Positions 50,855-62,677 of a stretch of DNA of 64,000 nucleotides are shown here, one piece after another. Where the stretch lies: positions 23,501-87,500 of the forward strand of contig CAUYUJ010022053.1 of NCBI GenBank assembly GCA_963575745.1. The letters are read 5' to 3'. Made by a program: the position numbers and the translations under genes. Every line of letters starts with the position of its first letter. The first letter of the stretch is position 1. The notes beneath the pieces were generated by a model, which did not search any database, was not told the DNA's origin, and saw only the letters and a program-made list of their open reading frames with translations. This stretch comes from Prorocentrum cordatum (taxonomy: Eukaryota > Sar > Dinophyceae > Prorocentrales > Prorocentraceae).

Positions 50855-51235
50855 ACGCTAAGCTAAAGCTAAGCTAAAGCTAAGCCACAGCTAAGCTAAA
50901 GCTAAGCTAAAGCTGAGCTAAAGCTAAGATGAAGCTGAGCTAAAGCTAATCTAAAGCTAAGCTAAAGCTGAGCTAAAGCTGAGCTAAAGCTAAGCTGAAG
51001 CTAAGCTACAGCTAAGCTAAAGCTAAGCTAAAGCTAAGCTAAAGCTAAGCTAAAGCTGAGTTAAAGCTAAGCTAAAGCTAAGCTACAGCTAAGCTACAGC
51101 TAAGCTAAAGCTAAGCTATAGCTACGCTAAACGCTCAGCTAAACGCTAAGGGACAAGCTAAGCGAAACGCTAAGCTAAAGCTAAGCTAAAGCTAAAGCTA
51201 AAGCTAAAGCTAAAGCTAAAGCTAAAGCTCACAGG
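50855..51235. repeat. (AGCTAA)n array
   Basis: Hexamer/dodecamer GCTAAAGCTAA with C and G variants, becoming a pure AAGCTA repeat at the right end. Confidence 0.95.
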
Positions 51236-51592
51236 GGACTGGGGGGAACCGCGGGGCGGGGACTGGGGAACCGCCCGGGGCGCTTTACACTGCCTGGCCC
51301 CTTTAAGATAAGAGAGTAAGAACCCTTCTAGGCAGAGCCTAGGTAGGGAAAAAAAAACAGGCTCCCCACTGATCGAGCCCAGCAGCGACCCCCGCCGAGG
51401 GACGCTCGGATGCGCCATCGGGTGCCTGTCGCAACTCCCGCGGCGCTGCACCGCCGATGCCAGGTCGATGCGCCCCCTCCTGAACCTCTACTCCCCCCCC
51501 CTGGCGCTGCCCCTGACGCCGTCGAGACTGCTCGGGAGGAACAGCTGGTCCCAGGGACAGGGTCCGGACCCCTGGGGAGCCACGCTGTGAAG

Positions 51593-51907
51593 CAGGGCTG
51601 GACCCAAACGTTGCTTTTCGTTTTGCTTCCGTTCTGCTGTTCGTTGTCCTCTACAGGATTCGGCCTGACCCAAGGAACGATAAATAAGGAACGAAGCCCC
51701 TTTCCCAAGGAGCACCAGGGGGGGCTCGCCGCCAAAAAGGTAGCGGAACGCATGCAAACAAATCGAACGACCGAGCACCTTTTGAAAGCAAATGTTCCTT
51801 ATTCAAGCCGGGTCCTCTACCTCTTTTCCTGTATACTTCCCTGCCGAAGCGACAAGCAAAAAACACGGCCGAAGTCCAGCAGGCTAGAGCGTTGAGGCCC
51901 AGCCCTG
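51593..51907. mobile_element. Family W hAT-like element, copy 1, with nested insertion X
   Basis: CAGGGCTGGACCCAAACGTTG to AGGCCCAGCCCTG. Duplication CTGTGAAG/CCGTGGAG (6 of 8). Inside, about 51670-51815 is an element with AATAAGGAACGAAGCCCC and inverted TGTTCCTTATT ends. Confidence 0.85.
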
Positions 51908-51997
51908 CCGTGGAGAGGGCGCAGTGTGGCGGGCGTGTCGGCGGCGGGGTGGCGCGGCGGCAGCTTGGGTGATCCAGAAGGGGGACCAGCTGCAAGA

Positions 51998-52130
51998 GGG
52001 TGGTGCAATAGATTTGGGACAATTCTATTGCGTTGTATAGCGAGTAATGCATTGCAAGCGAAACTACAGCAATACATTTGCGCCCGGAAATGTATTGCAC
52101 GCCCGCAAATCTATTGCACCACATCTATTG
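51998..52130. mobile_element. Element V with inverted ends GGTGCAATAGATTTG
   Basis: GTGGTGCAATAGATTTGGG is mirrored by CAAATCTATTGCACCAC; extra TATTGC motifs occur inside and just outside. Confidence 0.75.
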
Positions 52131-52139
52131 CACCACGGC

Positions 52140-53220
52140 CTTGTCGCTGGACACCCTTGTGGATCAACCCGAGGCAGGGAGGGGGGGTTATGATGTTCCA
52201 ACTGGCCTTGGCCTTGATCACCAGGAAGACTTTTGAGCACCAGGAAGGTACCGAAACTAGAGGGTTGTCATGTGTCGGGCCCTGGGGGACGATTCTTGTT
52301 CGACACGGTTTCGATACTTTTTGGGGTGCTCGGAATTATTTCTGGGATCTGGTCATGACGTACGATGGGAGCAACAGAAGGGGGGGGACGGATTCACCAG
52401 GACGAGGGGTGGAGCAAGAGCGACGTCCCCGAAACGAAGGTGTGCACCTCTCTTCGGCAGATGCGCGTGGAGCTCTGAATGACCGGGTGCCTTTAGCGCA
52501 CTGCAGACCGAAAGTGTTGTGGAAGTTACCAAACATATCAAAATATTGAACAACAAGTGGATGGGCAACATTCAAAAATAACGCGAGTTTGCTGAGTGAT
52601 CTCTTGGACAGTGGGCGAGGGAGGGTCCCGAACCAACGCTTGTCTTGAATTGGCTTCTCAACAATAAATCAATGACTTGGTTGCACACAGAAGTCGAGGG
52701 GTGCACTCGAGATCTCCGCTGCATATTACATAGACCCCTTGCCACCAAGAAGAAGCCCTCCCCACTGCCCCAAGAACTGACCTAATGTACACAATATCAT
52801 TGACAAAAGACGAAACGAAACCAAGCGTCGCAAACACGAAAACAGAGAACTACTGACCTCGAAGAGGCTCCCCAGGAAACAGTCGGACGAAGATGCCGAT
52901 GGTCCCTCGGGCGAATCGGCCTCTTGGGTGAATTGGGCGGGAATATGTTCACATCAAGCTCCAGGGTGGAGCGCACAGCTCCTCCGCAATCGGCGCGCCC
53001 TTCACCTTTGAACGCCTTTGCAAGCAGGCCGCCATCGATTCCCAAGTCGTGGGCGGTCTCGTCGAGCTCGGACGGTCACGCAGCGACATTAGCAGGTGCC
53101 AGTGCTGCGGGCGAGGGCCCCCGGGCTTCTGTCAGCGAAGCGCTTGTCCGAACTTGCCGCCAGGTCTACTGCAGCGGGCCCTTCCCCTGGCGACGTCAAG
53201 AAGTGCAACAAGGAGACGAA
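52140..53220. other. No gene recognised
   Basis: Mostly unique, less GC-rich. No frame over 210 codons, no conserved motif, no clear repeat. Confidence 0.5.
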
Positions 53221-53227
53221 GGCCAGG

Positions 53228-53328
53228 GAGAGGAGGAGGAGGAGGAGGCGGAGGAGGAGGAGGAGGAGGAGGAGGAGGAGGAGGAGGTGGGGGAGGAGGT
53301 GGAGGAGGAGGAGGAGAGAGGAGGAGGA
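53228..53328. repeat. (GGA)n microsatellite
   Basis: GGA array with GGTGG interruptions, followed by the CCTAAGCCCTTCGGAGAAAC motif also found at 38.98 kb. Confidence 0.9.
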
Positions 53329-53374
53329 CGGGCCGCCTAAGCCCTTCGGAGAAACCCTGATGACTGGCCACCCG

Positions 53375-53890
53375 CAGGTCGGAAGAAGCAGGCAGAAACA
53401 TGAAGTAGGGAGGCGTCGACGCAGAGAATGGGCTCCGCCCGCCCTCTCGGGAGGACGGAACAGGTGAAGCCACTCGATCCTTGAAGTGGGGGGGCGTTTA
53501 GTAAACCTCCCCTTAGTGAAAACGGGCTGGGGCCGAAACCGACGGACCTGGACTTGGACCCCCCTCGATTATTGAAGTGGGAAGGCGCTTCAAATAAGCT
53601 GGAACTTAGTGGGCCCTGGAAACGACAGGGCCGTTTTTTTTACCAGTTCCGTTTTGCCGTTTTTTACCGGTTCCGACGCAATTGTTTACCAATTCCGTAG
53701 CCGTTTGGTTACCGGTTCTGGCTCCGGTTCTAATCCTGGAGCCCTTTTTTTTGCCATTTCCGGTCGCCATTTTTTTGCCGTTTCCATTTTCAAGGGGCAT
53801 TTTCTGGACGAAAAACGGCCCTGCCGTTTCCGGGGCCCACTAAGAGCTGGAATCTGGGAATCCAAACATACCTACTTTCAGCGAGCGATG
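53375..53890 (+). repeat. Family L repeat, copy 3, with N fragment and element M inserted
   Basis: GTCGGAAGAAGCAGGCAGAA to CTACTTTCAGCGAGCGATGG. Interrupted by a family N fragment at about 53495-53565 and by element M at 53605-53844. Confidence 0.75.
53605..53844. mobile_element. Family M hAT-like element, 8-bp target duplication AGCTGGAA
   Basis: CTTAGTGGGCCCTGGAAACG to inverse ending GGGGCCCACTAAG. AGCTGGAA at 53597-53604 and 53845-53852. The interior repeats TTTACCGGTTCCG-like motifs. Confidence 0.93.
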
Positions 53891-54780
53891 GGTAAAGCTA
53901 TGGCAGCGACCAAGGCGGATGCCAAGGCGTCGACGGTTTCGCAAGTTACGCGCCTGCCTGCTGCAAGAGGGCCCAAGCTAGCTACCACGGCGCTCCCATA
54001 TCAAAGAACCAGTGAAGGCATGCATGTTTGACACATGAATCTGGTCACGCTGAGCCCGAGCTTAGGTTGGACAAATGCCTCCCCCCTCGTTGTGCACTGC
54101 TTGCTCCCACACTTCCTTGCTTTCAGCAGCTCGCCTGGGCATCGCCTCTGGATGAAATTAGAAGGACATGTCGGGGAGGAAACGCGGGAATAGAGACAGA
54201 CTGTTGGGTAAAAAACCCGTCTCAAACAACTCTTAGTTCTCGCTTGTAGTGTGATGGCCAGCATCGGGAAAGAGGGCAGAGAGAGAGAGAGCGAGAAAGA
54301 ACGAGTGCAACAACCAAAGGCTAACGCAACGGGAAATAAGAAAACGACAGAGCAGCCCGGCGAGAGATGGGAGGCGAGGAAGGGTAAGCTAGGTGCACTC
54401 ACGCCATATCTGACATCCTACCCCTCACACCCATAACCTCCATTTGTGCTGTGTGATTATATATCAGCCGACGCGTGTCATAGCAGAGCTGGAAGTCCGA
54501 ATCTGACCCCATCGTGTCGTGGCGGATGAGCAGGAGGATGAGCAGGGCAAAATGGAGGAGGATGGGGAAAGAGGACGAGGACGAACAGCAGCAGCAAGAG
54601 CAGGAGTGGAAGCAGCAGACGGGCAAAAGAGGGGGGCGACAACGTCATGAAAGGACTCAGATCCAGAAGAGTGGTCCGCGCAGAGGCGAGAGCGCAACTC
54701 TGAACGAGGGAGCAGATAGCCGATCCTAGCATGAGGTACAGGCTGCAGCGGCAACTCCATTTTCAGAAGAAAAGAAGAAC
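53891..54780. other. No gene recognised
   Basis: A segment at 54060-54160 (GGTTGGACAAATGCC..ACTGCTTGCTCC..GGGCATC..CTGGATG) resembles the outer part of family K. No coding signature. Confidence 0.45.
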
Positions 54781-54781
54781 A

Positions 54782-54917
54782 CATAAACGTAAACTGTTGG
54801 GCCTGGGCCTCCCGGAGACGCCTTCGGCGCCGCCCCTGGCGCGCGGCGCGCGCCAACGAAGGGGGTCCTGATCGAATCCAAGAAACCCGCGCGGAGCGCC
54901 AAAAAATTATGCTTATG
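54782..54917. mobile_element. Element B, copy 2 (inverted relative to copy 1)
   Basis: CACATAA at left, TTATGTG at right, with GGAGACGCCTTCGGCGCCGCC, GGCGCGCGGCGCGCGCC and GCGCGGAGCGCC inside. Confidence 0.75.
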
Positions 54918-54974
54918 TGTGTGTGTCTTTTTCTTCTTCGAATTCCGAAAGGCCGGAAACGACAAGACATCAAA

Positions 54975-55032
54975 CACACACACACACACACACACACACC
55001 CACACCACACTTGAGACACACACACACACACG
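54975..55032. repeat. (CA)n microsatellite
   Basis: CACACACA interrupted by CCCACACCACACTTGAGA. Confidence 0.9.
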
Positions 55033-55039
55033 CATTCTG

Positions 55040-57420
55040 TAGAGACACATGCGGGAGAGAGCAGAGAAAGAGAGAGACAGAGAGATATGTGGTGGAAAAA
55101 AAGCCAACGCGATACCGGAGCATGTTCTTAGGGTGGAGGACTCAAGGTAAAATCCATGTGGGCTTTTGCACCTCGAGAATCAATCCGGGCTTGTGAACCA
55201 CGTTTTGCATATTTAAGCCTTGATCATCCTTCGAAACGCCATTTCAGATTTCAACCATTGCCCTCCACCGAAAGAAAATGCTCGGAAAACAAACGCGATA
55301 CGCAAGACGCGCGAGTCTTCCGGACAGTGGCCGACACATGGAGAAGGACGGGGATGAAAAGCGAGGGGGGCAGCTTTTCTGCGGGGGATGCACGTGCGTC
55401 GCGGCTCATGCGGCATGCACCGCCGAGAACACTTCAGCTCCTGGCGGGAGAAGCCTTCCATGTTTAACGCCGCCCCCCCACGCAGATGTCGACCAATCCA
55501 ACCTCCCCATACTTCCGCTTGACTCCTCACCTGTCAGGGGATGTATAAAATGCACGGCAACACCGAACCCTGGCACCAAGATCGTTTCACCGCCTTCCTG
55601 GCTTGGCAAAGGCACGCGTAAACACGAATCCTGAGCCGAGAAACTGGCCTGGTAAGATGGCCCCGCGCTAGAGGGCAAACCAGGACATACGACCGCTGCA
55701 AGACGGCATCATGCATCATGCCCCCCACCCTCCCCATCAGCTGCGCAAGATGCTGTAAATTGACGTCTTCACTTGCGATCCAAACACTCCCGTGTTGATA
55801 TCACGCGTGCCAGCTCCGATGTGAGTTCTACCAACGGCTCAGCTGTGTCATCGCAGCGACAAAACGAATAGCCTGGTGTGCATAATGGCCCTTTGACTAA
55901 GAAAGACCTTGGGACGCCAGAGCAACTCCCAGCATCCACGCGATATCCACTACCTGCTCGTAAGGCTACCCGCCATGCGCGTTTGCAGATTCCCACATCC
56001 ACAGTCCCGCCGCGGTGCACTTCGAAGGGCACATTCACTCACTGTTCAGCCAACGAGCTGCATTGGTACATAATGTGGTTGAACCTGGTTTATGCAGATT
56101 GAATTTTCCAACGCGTGTGGCGAATGCATGTCGGATTTGTTGGTTTCTGCTCACGCTAATTCGCATCAGACAGCACACGTGTTGGCTCGTCCCGACGATG
56201 CCCCTCAACCCCATCCGTGTCTGCGGATATTTGCCCAACGAGGCCCTTTTATGTTCCCGAAATCACATTGTCAGTTCTGGGTTGTTCGCTGGTCACCTGG
56301 TTACCCCAGGCCATAGATTTTGGGATCGGCGGTCTGCGGTCGCCGCCAGCTGTGCCATGATCGGTCTTTCGCCATGTTCTGTTGCCACACAAGGAGCGAA
56401 CCAATCCTGGCCACCTCTCGGGAACCACACGCCGATATCATCGTTCGGTCTAGGAAAAGCTCAGAAGTCTCTGACCACCACCACAATAAAAGCTCAGATG
56501 CGGAAGCGATTGCGATGAGTGCTTGATGTTGGCTGGTGCATCTTCGCGGCAGCGCTAGCCCGCGCATGCTCGCGCGCGCAACGGCCAGCTAGCTTGGCGC
56601 GACCGACGCGAACGCGGTGGCGCTGACCGCTCGGCACATCCCAGCGGGCATTCAAGTGCGAGTCGGCGACTTGGGCGGGCGCGGTATCATGGCAGCGTCG
56701 ACAACGGTAGACACAATGATGATCATAGTGATGCTGCTGACGATGCTGACATCGACGACGGGGCAGCCAGTGACGGCGCCGATGCTGATCACGCCGACAA
56801 CGATGACAGCGACTTCGCGTCGGTGATGAAGGTTCTGGAAGGAGTTCGAAATGTGCGCGCGGCAGACGCGCGAGAGCGGCCCGCATGGAATTATTTGACA
56901 CGCATCGTGCCACCCCAGCACGCGCGCAAAGGCGTTCGAACGATTTCTGTTTGCGCGCGCGCGGAACCCGTTTGGTGCCATTGTTTGAACATGTTGAAAA
57001 AAAAACCCTATGGTTTTTTCAAGAATTCACACGAACTCGCGCGCAAACTTTTTTGGGGAAAGCCGTACTGCGAAACCTTCCGTATATATGTTCTCTGGAC
57101 ACTCGGTTTTGACATCTTTACGCAACCGCCGGATGTTTTAAAGATTCCGGCATCCGCGCGCGACGACGTGCGCGTGCGCACTCCGTCCCATTTGTTGTAA
57201 GATAGTCTTGGACACTTAAGGTGTTTGAAAAGCGAGTGCGCGCGCATAGTATTTGTTACAGAGGATGGCGGGTCGATACCGTCGTTGCTGGGATGGTACA
57301 AATTCATATTTAGGATGGATGATAGGGCAAAACCATATGTAATCTGCAATACGAAGAGGGGGACCGAAAATCCCAGAAGAGAGACACGATTCTGTCTTTT
57401 TTACAAAGGAGAAACCATGT
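55040..57420. other. 2.4-kb low-repeat stretch, no recognised gene
   Basis: Mixed composition without microsatellites. Both strands carry frames of 70-170 codons (plus 56015-56518, minus 56038-55769), none with a family motif or clear GC3 bias. 56880-57260 resembles the CGCGCG/AT-rich texture of 2340-2870. A decayed gene or old element is possible. Confidence 0.45.
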
Positions 57421-57610
57421 GGTGTGAGCTGTGTGGCGTAAGATACGTGGAGCAAGCTGTGTGGTAGAAGCTAATGATCCATGCGATGCCAGATGCATTG
57501 TGCAATCTATGTGGTGCAAACCATGTGCTGCGACCTATGTGGTGTAAGCTATGCGATGCATGCTGCGAGGTGCACGATATGTGGTGTGAGGTACGAGGTG
57601 CAATCTAGGA
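57421..57610. repeat. 15-16-bp minisatellite (CTATGTGGTGCAAGC)
   Basis: TATGTGGTG(C/T)(A/G)A motifs in tandem; the same repeat appears at 61355-61480. Confidence 0.8.
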
Positions 57611-57894
57611 GGGCGCGCCGCTGGATGCCTCAAAAGGGGGGGCCGGTCAGGTAGCCTCCCCTCTCCCCCCCTTCCCCCGGTCCGTCGTCCCGGGCCAGGG
57701 ACTCCCCCCACCCCCTCCTTTCCCGATCCGTCGTCCAGGACCTTGCCCCCCTCCCCCCCTCCCTGCCCCCTTTCATAAGGGAGGGAGGGAGGGAGTGGTT
57801 GAATCACCCCCTCCTCTGGACTTGACAATCCGACCCCCCCCCATCTCCCCGGTTTGGGACAATCGGACCCCCCCCTCCCCCGTTTGGCCACGCC

Positions 57895-58565
57895 ACCCCC
57901 CTAGGTCCAGAACCCTACCCCCGAACCCTATCGCCCTAACCGTAACCCTGAAACCCAAACCCTATCGCCCTAAACCTAACACCCTAAGCCTAACACCCAG
58001 CACCGAACACCCTAACTCCAACACCCCAACACCCGAATCCTAACACCCTAATCCTACTACCCTAACCCTAACACTACCGCCCTGAGCCACGAGCCCTACT
58101 CCTAAAACCCTAATCCGAAACCTACCGCCCTAACCCTAACATCCGAACCCTAACACCATACTCCTATACCTAGCCCTAGCACCCTACACCGGACCCTACC
58201 GCCCTACCACCCTGAGCGTAACACCCTGACCCGAACACCCTGACCCTAACACTCAAACCCCATACATAGCAGCTAAACCCTAACATTCTAGCCATACCAC
58301 CCTAAACCAATCCCCCTAAACTCAACACCCTAACCATAACACCCCCCTTAACCAAGCACAGCAAGCCTGGTACCCTAACCCTACATCCCTAAACCTAACA
58401 CCCTAAGCCTAACACCCTAACATCTGACCCCCAAAGCTAACCCCTAAGTCCTAAGCTCTTAGCCCTGACCCCTGGGCCCTAAGCATTAAGCCCTAAGCCG
58501 TAAGCCCTAGGTCCCAAGCTCTAAGGCTTAAGCCCACAGCCATACACTCTAAGCCCAAAGGTTTA
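57895..58565. repeat. Degenerate telomere-like (CCCTAACA)n array
   Basis: About 670 bp of CCCTAACACCCTAA, CCCTAACC and, rightwards, CCCTAAGC variants. No long perfect run, so it is interstitial or decayed. Confidence 0.85.
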
Positions 58566-58569
58566 AGCC

Positions 58570-59465
58570 CTGGTCTCGGCTCGCTGTGCGTACTCTCCAA
58601 CTTCGTCGTGCTTCCCAGGAGCCCACGACAATGCCGACGGTTGCGCAGCCCGCGGTCCACCAGGGAGCTGCGAGGTCCCGCCTGGGCGCGCGTACTCCCC
58701 TACACTGCGGTGCCTCCGAGGAGCCCGCGAAAGTGGCGACGGTTGCGCAGCTCGCAGTCCACCAGGGAGCTGCGAAGTCCTGGCCGGGCGCGCGTCATCC
58801 ACTACTCCGCAGTGCCTCCCAGGAGCCCACGAAGGTGGCGACGGTAGCGCAGTGTGCAACCACCCAAGAGAGATGCGAAACCTCGGCTTGGCGTGCGTAC
58901 TCCGCTGCTCCGCTGGAGCTCCCAGGAGCCCCCGAAAGAAGTGGCAACGGTTGCGCACTTCGCAACCGCTCAAAGAACTGCGAGGCCTCGGCTTTGCGTG
59001 CGTACTCCGCTACTCAGCTGTACCTCCCAGGAGCCTACGAAAGTGGCGGCAGTTTCGCAGTTCGCAGTCCCAGAGGCAGCTGCGAGGGCTCGGACGCGCG
59101 CGCCCAATCCCATACTCCGGATTGCCTCCCTGGGAGCCCACGACAGTGACAACGGTTGCGCAAATCGCAGCCCCCCAAGAAGCTGCGAGGTCTCGGATGG
59201 GTGCGCGTATTCCCCTACTCCGCAATGCCCCCCCGGGAGCCCACGAAAGTAGCAACATGACTGCAGCTCGCAATCATCCATGGAACTGCGAGGTCCTGCT
59301 TGGGAAAACGCACCCCCCTACTCCGCCGATGCGCAAACACCCAAGGAACTGCGAAATCTCGACTTTGCGTGCGTACTCCTCTACTCCGCTGTACCTCCCA
59401 TGAGCCCACGAACGTGGCGGCAGTTGCGCGGTTCGCAGCCACCCATGGAGTAGCGCAGGAGGAGG
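58570..59465. repeat. Satellite J2, diverged array, about 103-bp units
   Basis: Units read GTACTCC.CTAC.CTGC then CTCCCAGGAGCCCACGAAAG, TGGCGACGGTTGCGCAGCTC, GCAGTCCACCAGGGAGCTGC. About eight to nine units, same architecture as J1. Confidence 0.9.
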
Positions 59466-59564
59466 CAGGAGGGGGAGGAGGAGGAGTGAGGATAAGGAGA
59501 AAGAGTGGAGACCACAGTGCTTTCTGCAACACGAGAACCCAAAGCAAGCGGTTTTGTGGAAACA

Positions 59565-59690
59565 AATATATGCGGTGCATACCAGCTGCTGTTACCATCG
59601 CCTTCTCAGCCTTCAACCCTCACGGTCCGACCCAACGAATATGCTCTTCTGCACGTCCCCGATGTAAGCACCACTCCCCTGGGACATCTC
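59565..59690. repeat. Dispersed unit shared with 60775-61210
   Basis: TGCGGTGCATACCAGCTGCT..ACCATCGCCTTCTCAGCC..TCACGGTCCGAC; three more copies follow array J3. Confidence 0.7.
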
Positions 59691-59694
59691 CGAC

Positions 59695-60720
59695 AACACG
59701 GACTTACAGTTCGCAGCCACCCAGGGATGGCGAGGTCGACGCTAGGTTTGCGCAAGGCGTCACCCCGCTGGACCCCCAGCAGCCATTGAACGTGGCGACA
59801 GCTTCGCTGTTCGTAGCCCCCTATCATGGCGAGATCGAATGTACATTTGCAAAAAGCGTCACTCCGCTGGACCCCCCATCAGCCCTCGAAAGTGGCGACA
59901 GCTTTGCATTGGGCAGCCGCCCAAGGATAGCGAGGTCTAGTCTAGGTCTGCGTACGGCGCCACTCCGCTGGACTCCCCAGCAGCCCTTGACGTTGGCGAT
60001 AGGTTCGCAGTTCGCCGCCCCCTCAGAGATGACGAGGTCTAATGTAGGTCTGCATACGGCGTCACTCCGCTGGACCCCCCAGCAGCCATCAAAAAGAGGC
60101 GACGTTTGCGCAGATTACAGCCCCCGCAGGGATGGCGATGCCAAATCTAGGTCTGCGTAAGGCGTCACTCCGCTGGACCCCCCAGCAGCCCTCAAACATG
60201 GCGACAGTTTCACAACTCGCAGCCCCCCAGGAATGGCGAGGTCGAATATGAGTCTACTTGAGGCGTCACTCCGCTGGACCCCCCAGCAGCCCTCGACAGT
60301 GCCCACTGTTTCGCAGTTCGCAACTCCCACAGGGATGGCGAAGTCGAGAACGAGCCTGCGTAAGGCATCATTCCGCTGGACCCCCCGGCAGTCCGCGAAA
60401 TTGCGACAGCTTTGCATTTGGCAGCCGCCAAGGGATAGCGAGGTTTAGTCTAGGTGGACACCCCAGCAGCCCTCGAGAGTGGCGACAGTCTACCGGCAGC
60501 CCCCCATGTATGGCGAGGTCGAATGCACATCTGCGCAAGGCGTCACTCCGCTGGACTCCCCAGCAGCCCTTGACGTTGGCGACAGGTTCGCAGTTCGCAG
60601 CCCCCTCAGAGATGACGAGGTCTAATGCAGGTCTGCATACGGCGTCACTCCGCTGGACCCCCCAGAAGTCCCCGAACGTGGCGACAGTTTCGCAGTTCGC
60701 AGCCTCCCATCAGGTCGCGA
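59695..60720. repeat. Satellite J3, about 104-bp units, about ten copies
   Basis: GCGTCACTCCGCTGGACCCC then CCAGCAGCCCTCGAAAGTGG, CGACAGTTTCGCAGTTCGCA, GGGATGGCGAGGTC. Closer to J1 than J2 is. Confidence 0.93.
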
Positions 60721-60774
60721 CCGCAGCGCTCAATTCAAATTAACAACCCAATGCGTAAGGGCTGGAGAAGACTA

Positions 60775-61210
60775 CCATGCGGCGCACACCTGCTATTCTT
60801 AACCTCGCCCTCTCAGGCATCTAACCCTCACGATTGTAAACAATGATTTCCTCCATTCCTCCCTCCTCCCTCCTCCCTCCTCCTCCTCCTCCTCCTCCTC
60901 CTCCGCCTCCTCCTCCTCCACATCCCGATCGCACATCTGATGATCTTACCATCGCCTTCTGAAGCCCTCCATCTTCACGATCCGACGCAGACAACATGCT
61001 GTTTCTGCACACGCCCGATCTTAAACCTTGCACGATGTAAATCCGTACCGCTCACGAACCTTTGCACAAACACGCCGTGCGATGCACATCTGCTGATCTC
61101 AACATCGTCTTCTCCTCAAGCCTTCAACCTCCAAGATCCCATGCACATTATATGTTTTCTTGCACCCTCCCAGTGTAGACACTTCACAGTGCAGCTCTGT
61201 GCCGCTCACG
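60775..61210. repeat. Three more copies of the 59565-59690 unit around a TCC tract
   Basis: GATGCACATCTGCTGATCTC-type starts near 60775, 60935 and 61080; (TCC)n at 60860-60920. Confidence 0.65.
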
Positions 61211-61354
61211 ATCCTCTGGCCTAACACACGGAGGTCGCCCCCCCGAACCCTCTCCGGCGCAAAGGGGGGAGGGGGAGAGGGGTTGTGCGAGCACCCCCCC
61301 ACACTTTCAATTAGAGGGGCTTCCGCTGGCGCTCGTTCGCAATCCACGTTGTCG

Positions 61355-61480
61355 TGTGAGATACGCTGTGCAAGCTGTGTGGTGAAACCGATGTGGCGTG
61401 TGGGCTATGTGGTGCGAGCGGCGTGGTGCAATCTATGCTGTGTGAGCTCTGTGACGCAGAACGATGCAAAGCAATGCCCG
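61355..61480. repeat. Second array of the CTATGTGGTGCAAGC minisatellite
   Basis: GTGTGGTGAAACCGATGTGG..CTATGTGGTGCGAGCG..; mirrors 57421-57610 across the satellite block. Confidence 0.75.
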
Positions 61481-61507
61481 ATCAATGCAACGCCATGCAA
61501 AGTGCTG

Positions 61508-61678
61508 AGGGGGCCCTGGGACACACAGAAATAAACAGACACACGTAACAGGATTCCCCATACCTTGCCATGTGTTCTGGGCTTCTGTCTTCCGCCCCAC
61601 TTCCCATGTTCTCGCACATTTCCCTGGGAGCCTGCGATCCATTGTGTCTGTGTGTGTGTTTTGTTCCCCTCCCGGAGC
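61508..61678. mobile_element. Family D element, copy 4 (best ends)
   Basis: GGGACACACAGAAATAAACA then GACACAC faces TGTGTCTGTGTGTGTGTTTT then GTTCCC. Confidence 0.75.
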
Positions 61679-62239
61679 GCGAGCCTCCCACAGCCAGACC
61701 CCTGCCCAGCACGCTGGCGCCGCGACGCACGGCGGCGACGGGCGGCCACCAGCCGGCCGGACCGGCGGCGCACGGCCCCAGCTGCGAGCCTGGTTCTTGA
61801 ATGCAGCAAGCGTGTCTTTGAGGTAAAAAACTTTGTCTTGAATGCAAAAACTTGCATTTGAATTCAAACAACCATACTCTTGAATTCAAACAACTTGTTT
61901 TTGAAGTCAGAGGCCATGTTTTGAATGGGCGCTGGGGACGCAGGGAGGGAGGTGGGGGAGGTGGTGTGCGTCGCGACGCGGAATAAAGCGTTCGTGGCGG
62001 AGGGGGGAGAGAGCGGGGCTCCCGCTGGGGCGCTCGGGACGCGGGGGGGCTCGGGGCAGAGAGCCACGGCGCGGGGGTCCCACTCTGGCGCTGGGGACGC
62101 GGGGGGGGGTGCGACGCGGAATAAAGCATTCGTGGCGGAGGGGGCAGTGGGCGGGGCTGCCGCTGGGGCGCTGGGGACGCGGGGGGGCTCGGGGTAGAGA
62201 GCCACGCCGCGGCGGGGGTCCCACTCTGGCGCTGGGGAC

Positions 62240-62242
<3 letters not shown>

Positions 62243-62287
<45 letters not shown>

Positions 62288-62292
62288 GTGTG
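62243..62292. repeat. (GT)n microsatellite
   Basis: GTGTGT tract next to a duplicated GCGCTGGGGACGCGGGGGGG segment (61925-62240, three copies). Confidence 0.9.
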
Positions 62293-62344
62293 TGCGACGC
62301 GGAATAAAGTGGTCGTAGCTCTAGACAACCTGTGCAAGAGAATA

Positions 62345-62440
62345 GTCGACAAAAACTACACCGAAATAGTCAAACATACTCAAAAAATCGTCCCCCGACT
62401 ATTTTTTTGACAAGTTGTAAAGTTTCCTCCTGTAGAGAAC
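62345..62440. mobile_element. Family A element, copy 11 (decayed left end)
   Basis: AATAGTCGACAAAAACTACA..ATAGTCAAACATACTCAAAA..CGTCCCCCGACTATTTTTTT..TCCTCCTGTAGAG; both termini damaged. Confidence 0.65.
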
Positions 62441-62677
62441 GCCGCCGGCGTGGCCGGCGCCGGCGCCGTCGCAAGAGAATCGAGCGGAGAGGGCGGCGGC
62501 AGCTCCGCGCAGCACGCGGCAGGCGGGCAGCTCGGGGAGAAAGGCCGCGAGGCGGCAGGCGGCGCCGGCGCGCGCGGCGACGACGGCGCGGGGGCGGCGC
62601 GACTTGCCTGCCCGGGCCAGCGGGGATGAGAGCGCCACCCTGCCGAGAAGACGGTGCAAACGGAAGGCACCCAAGCT

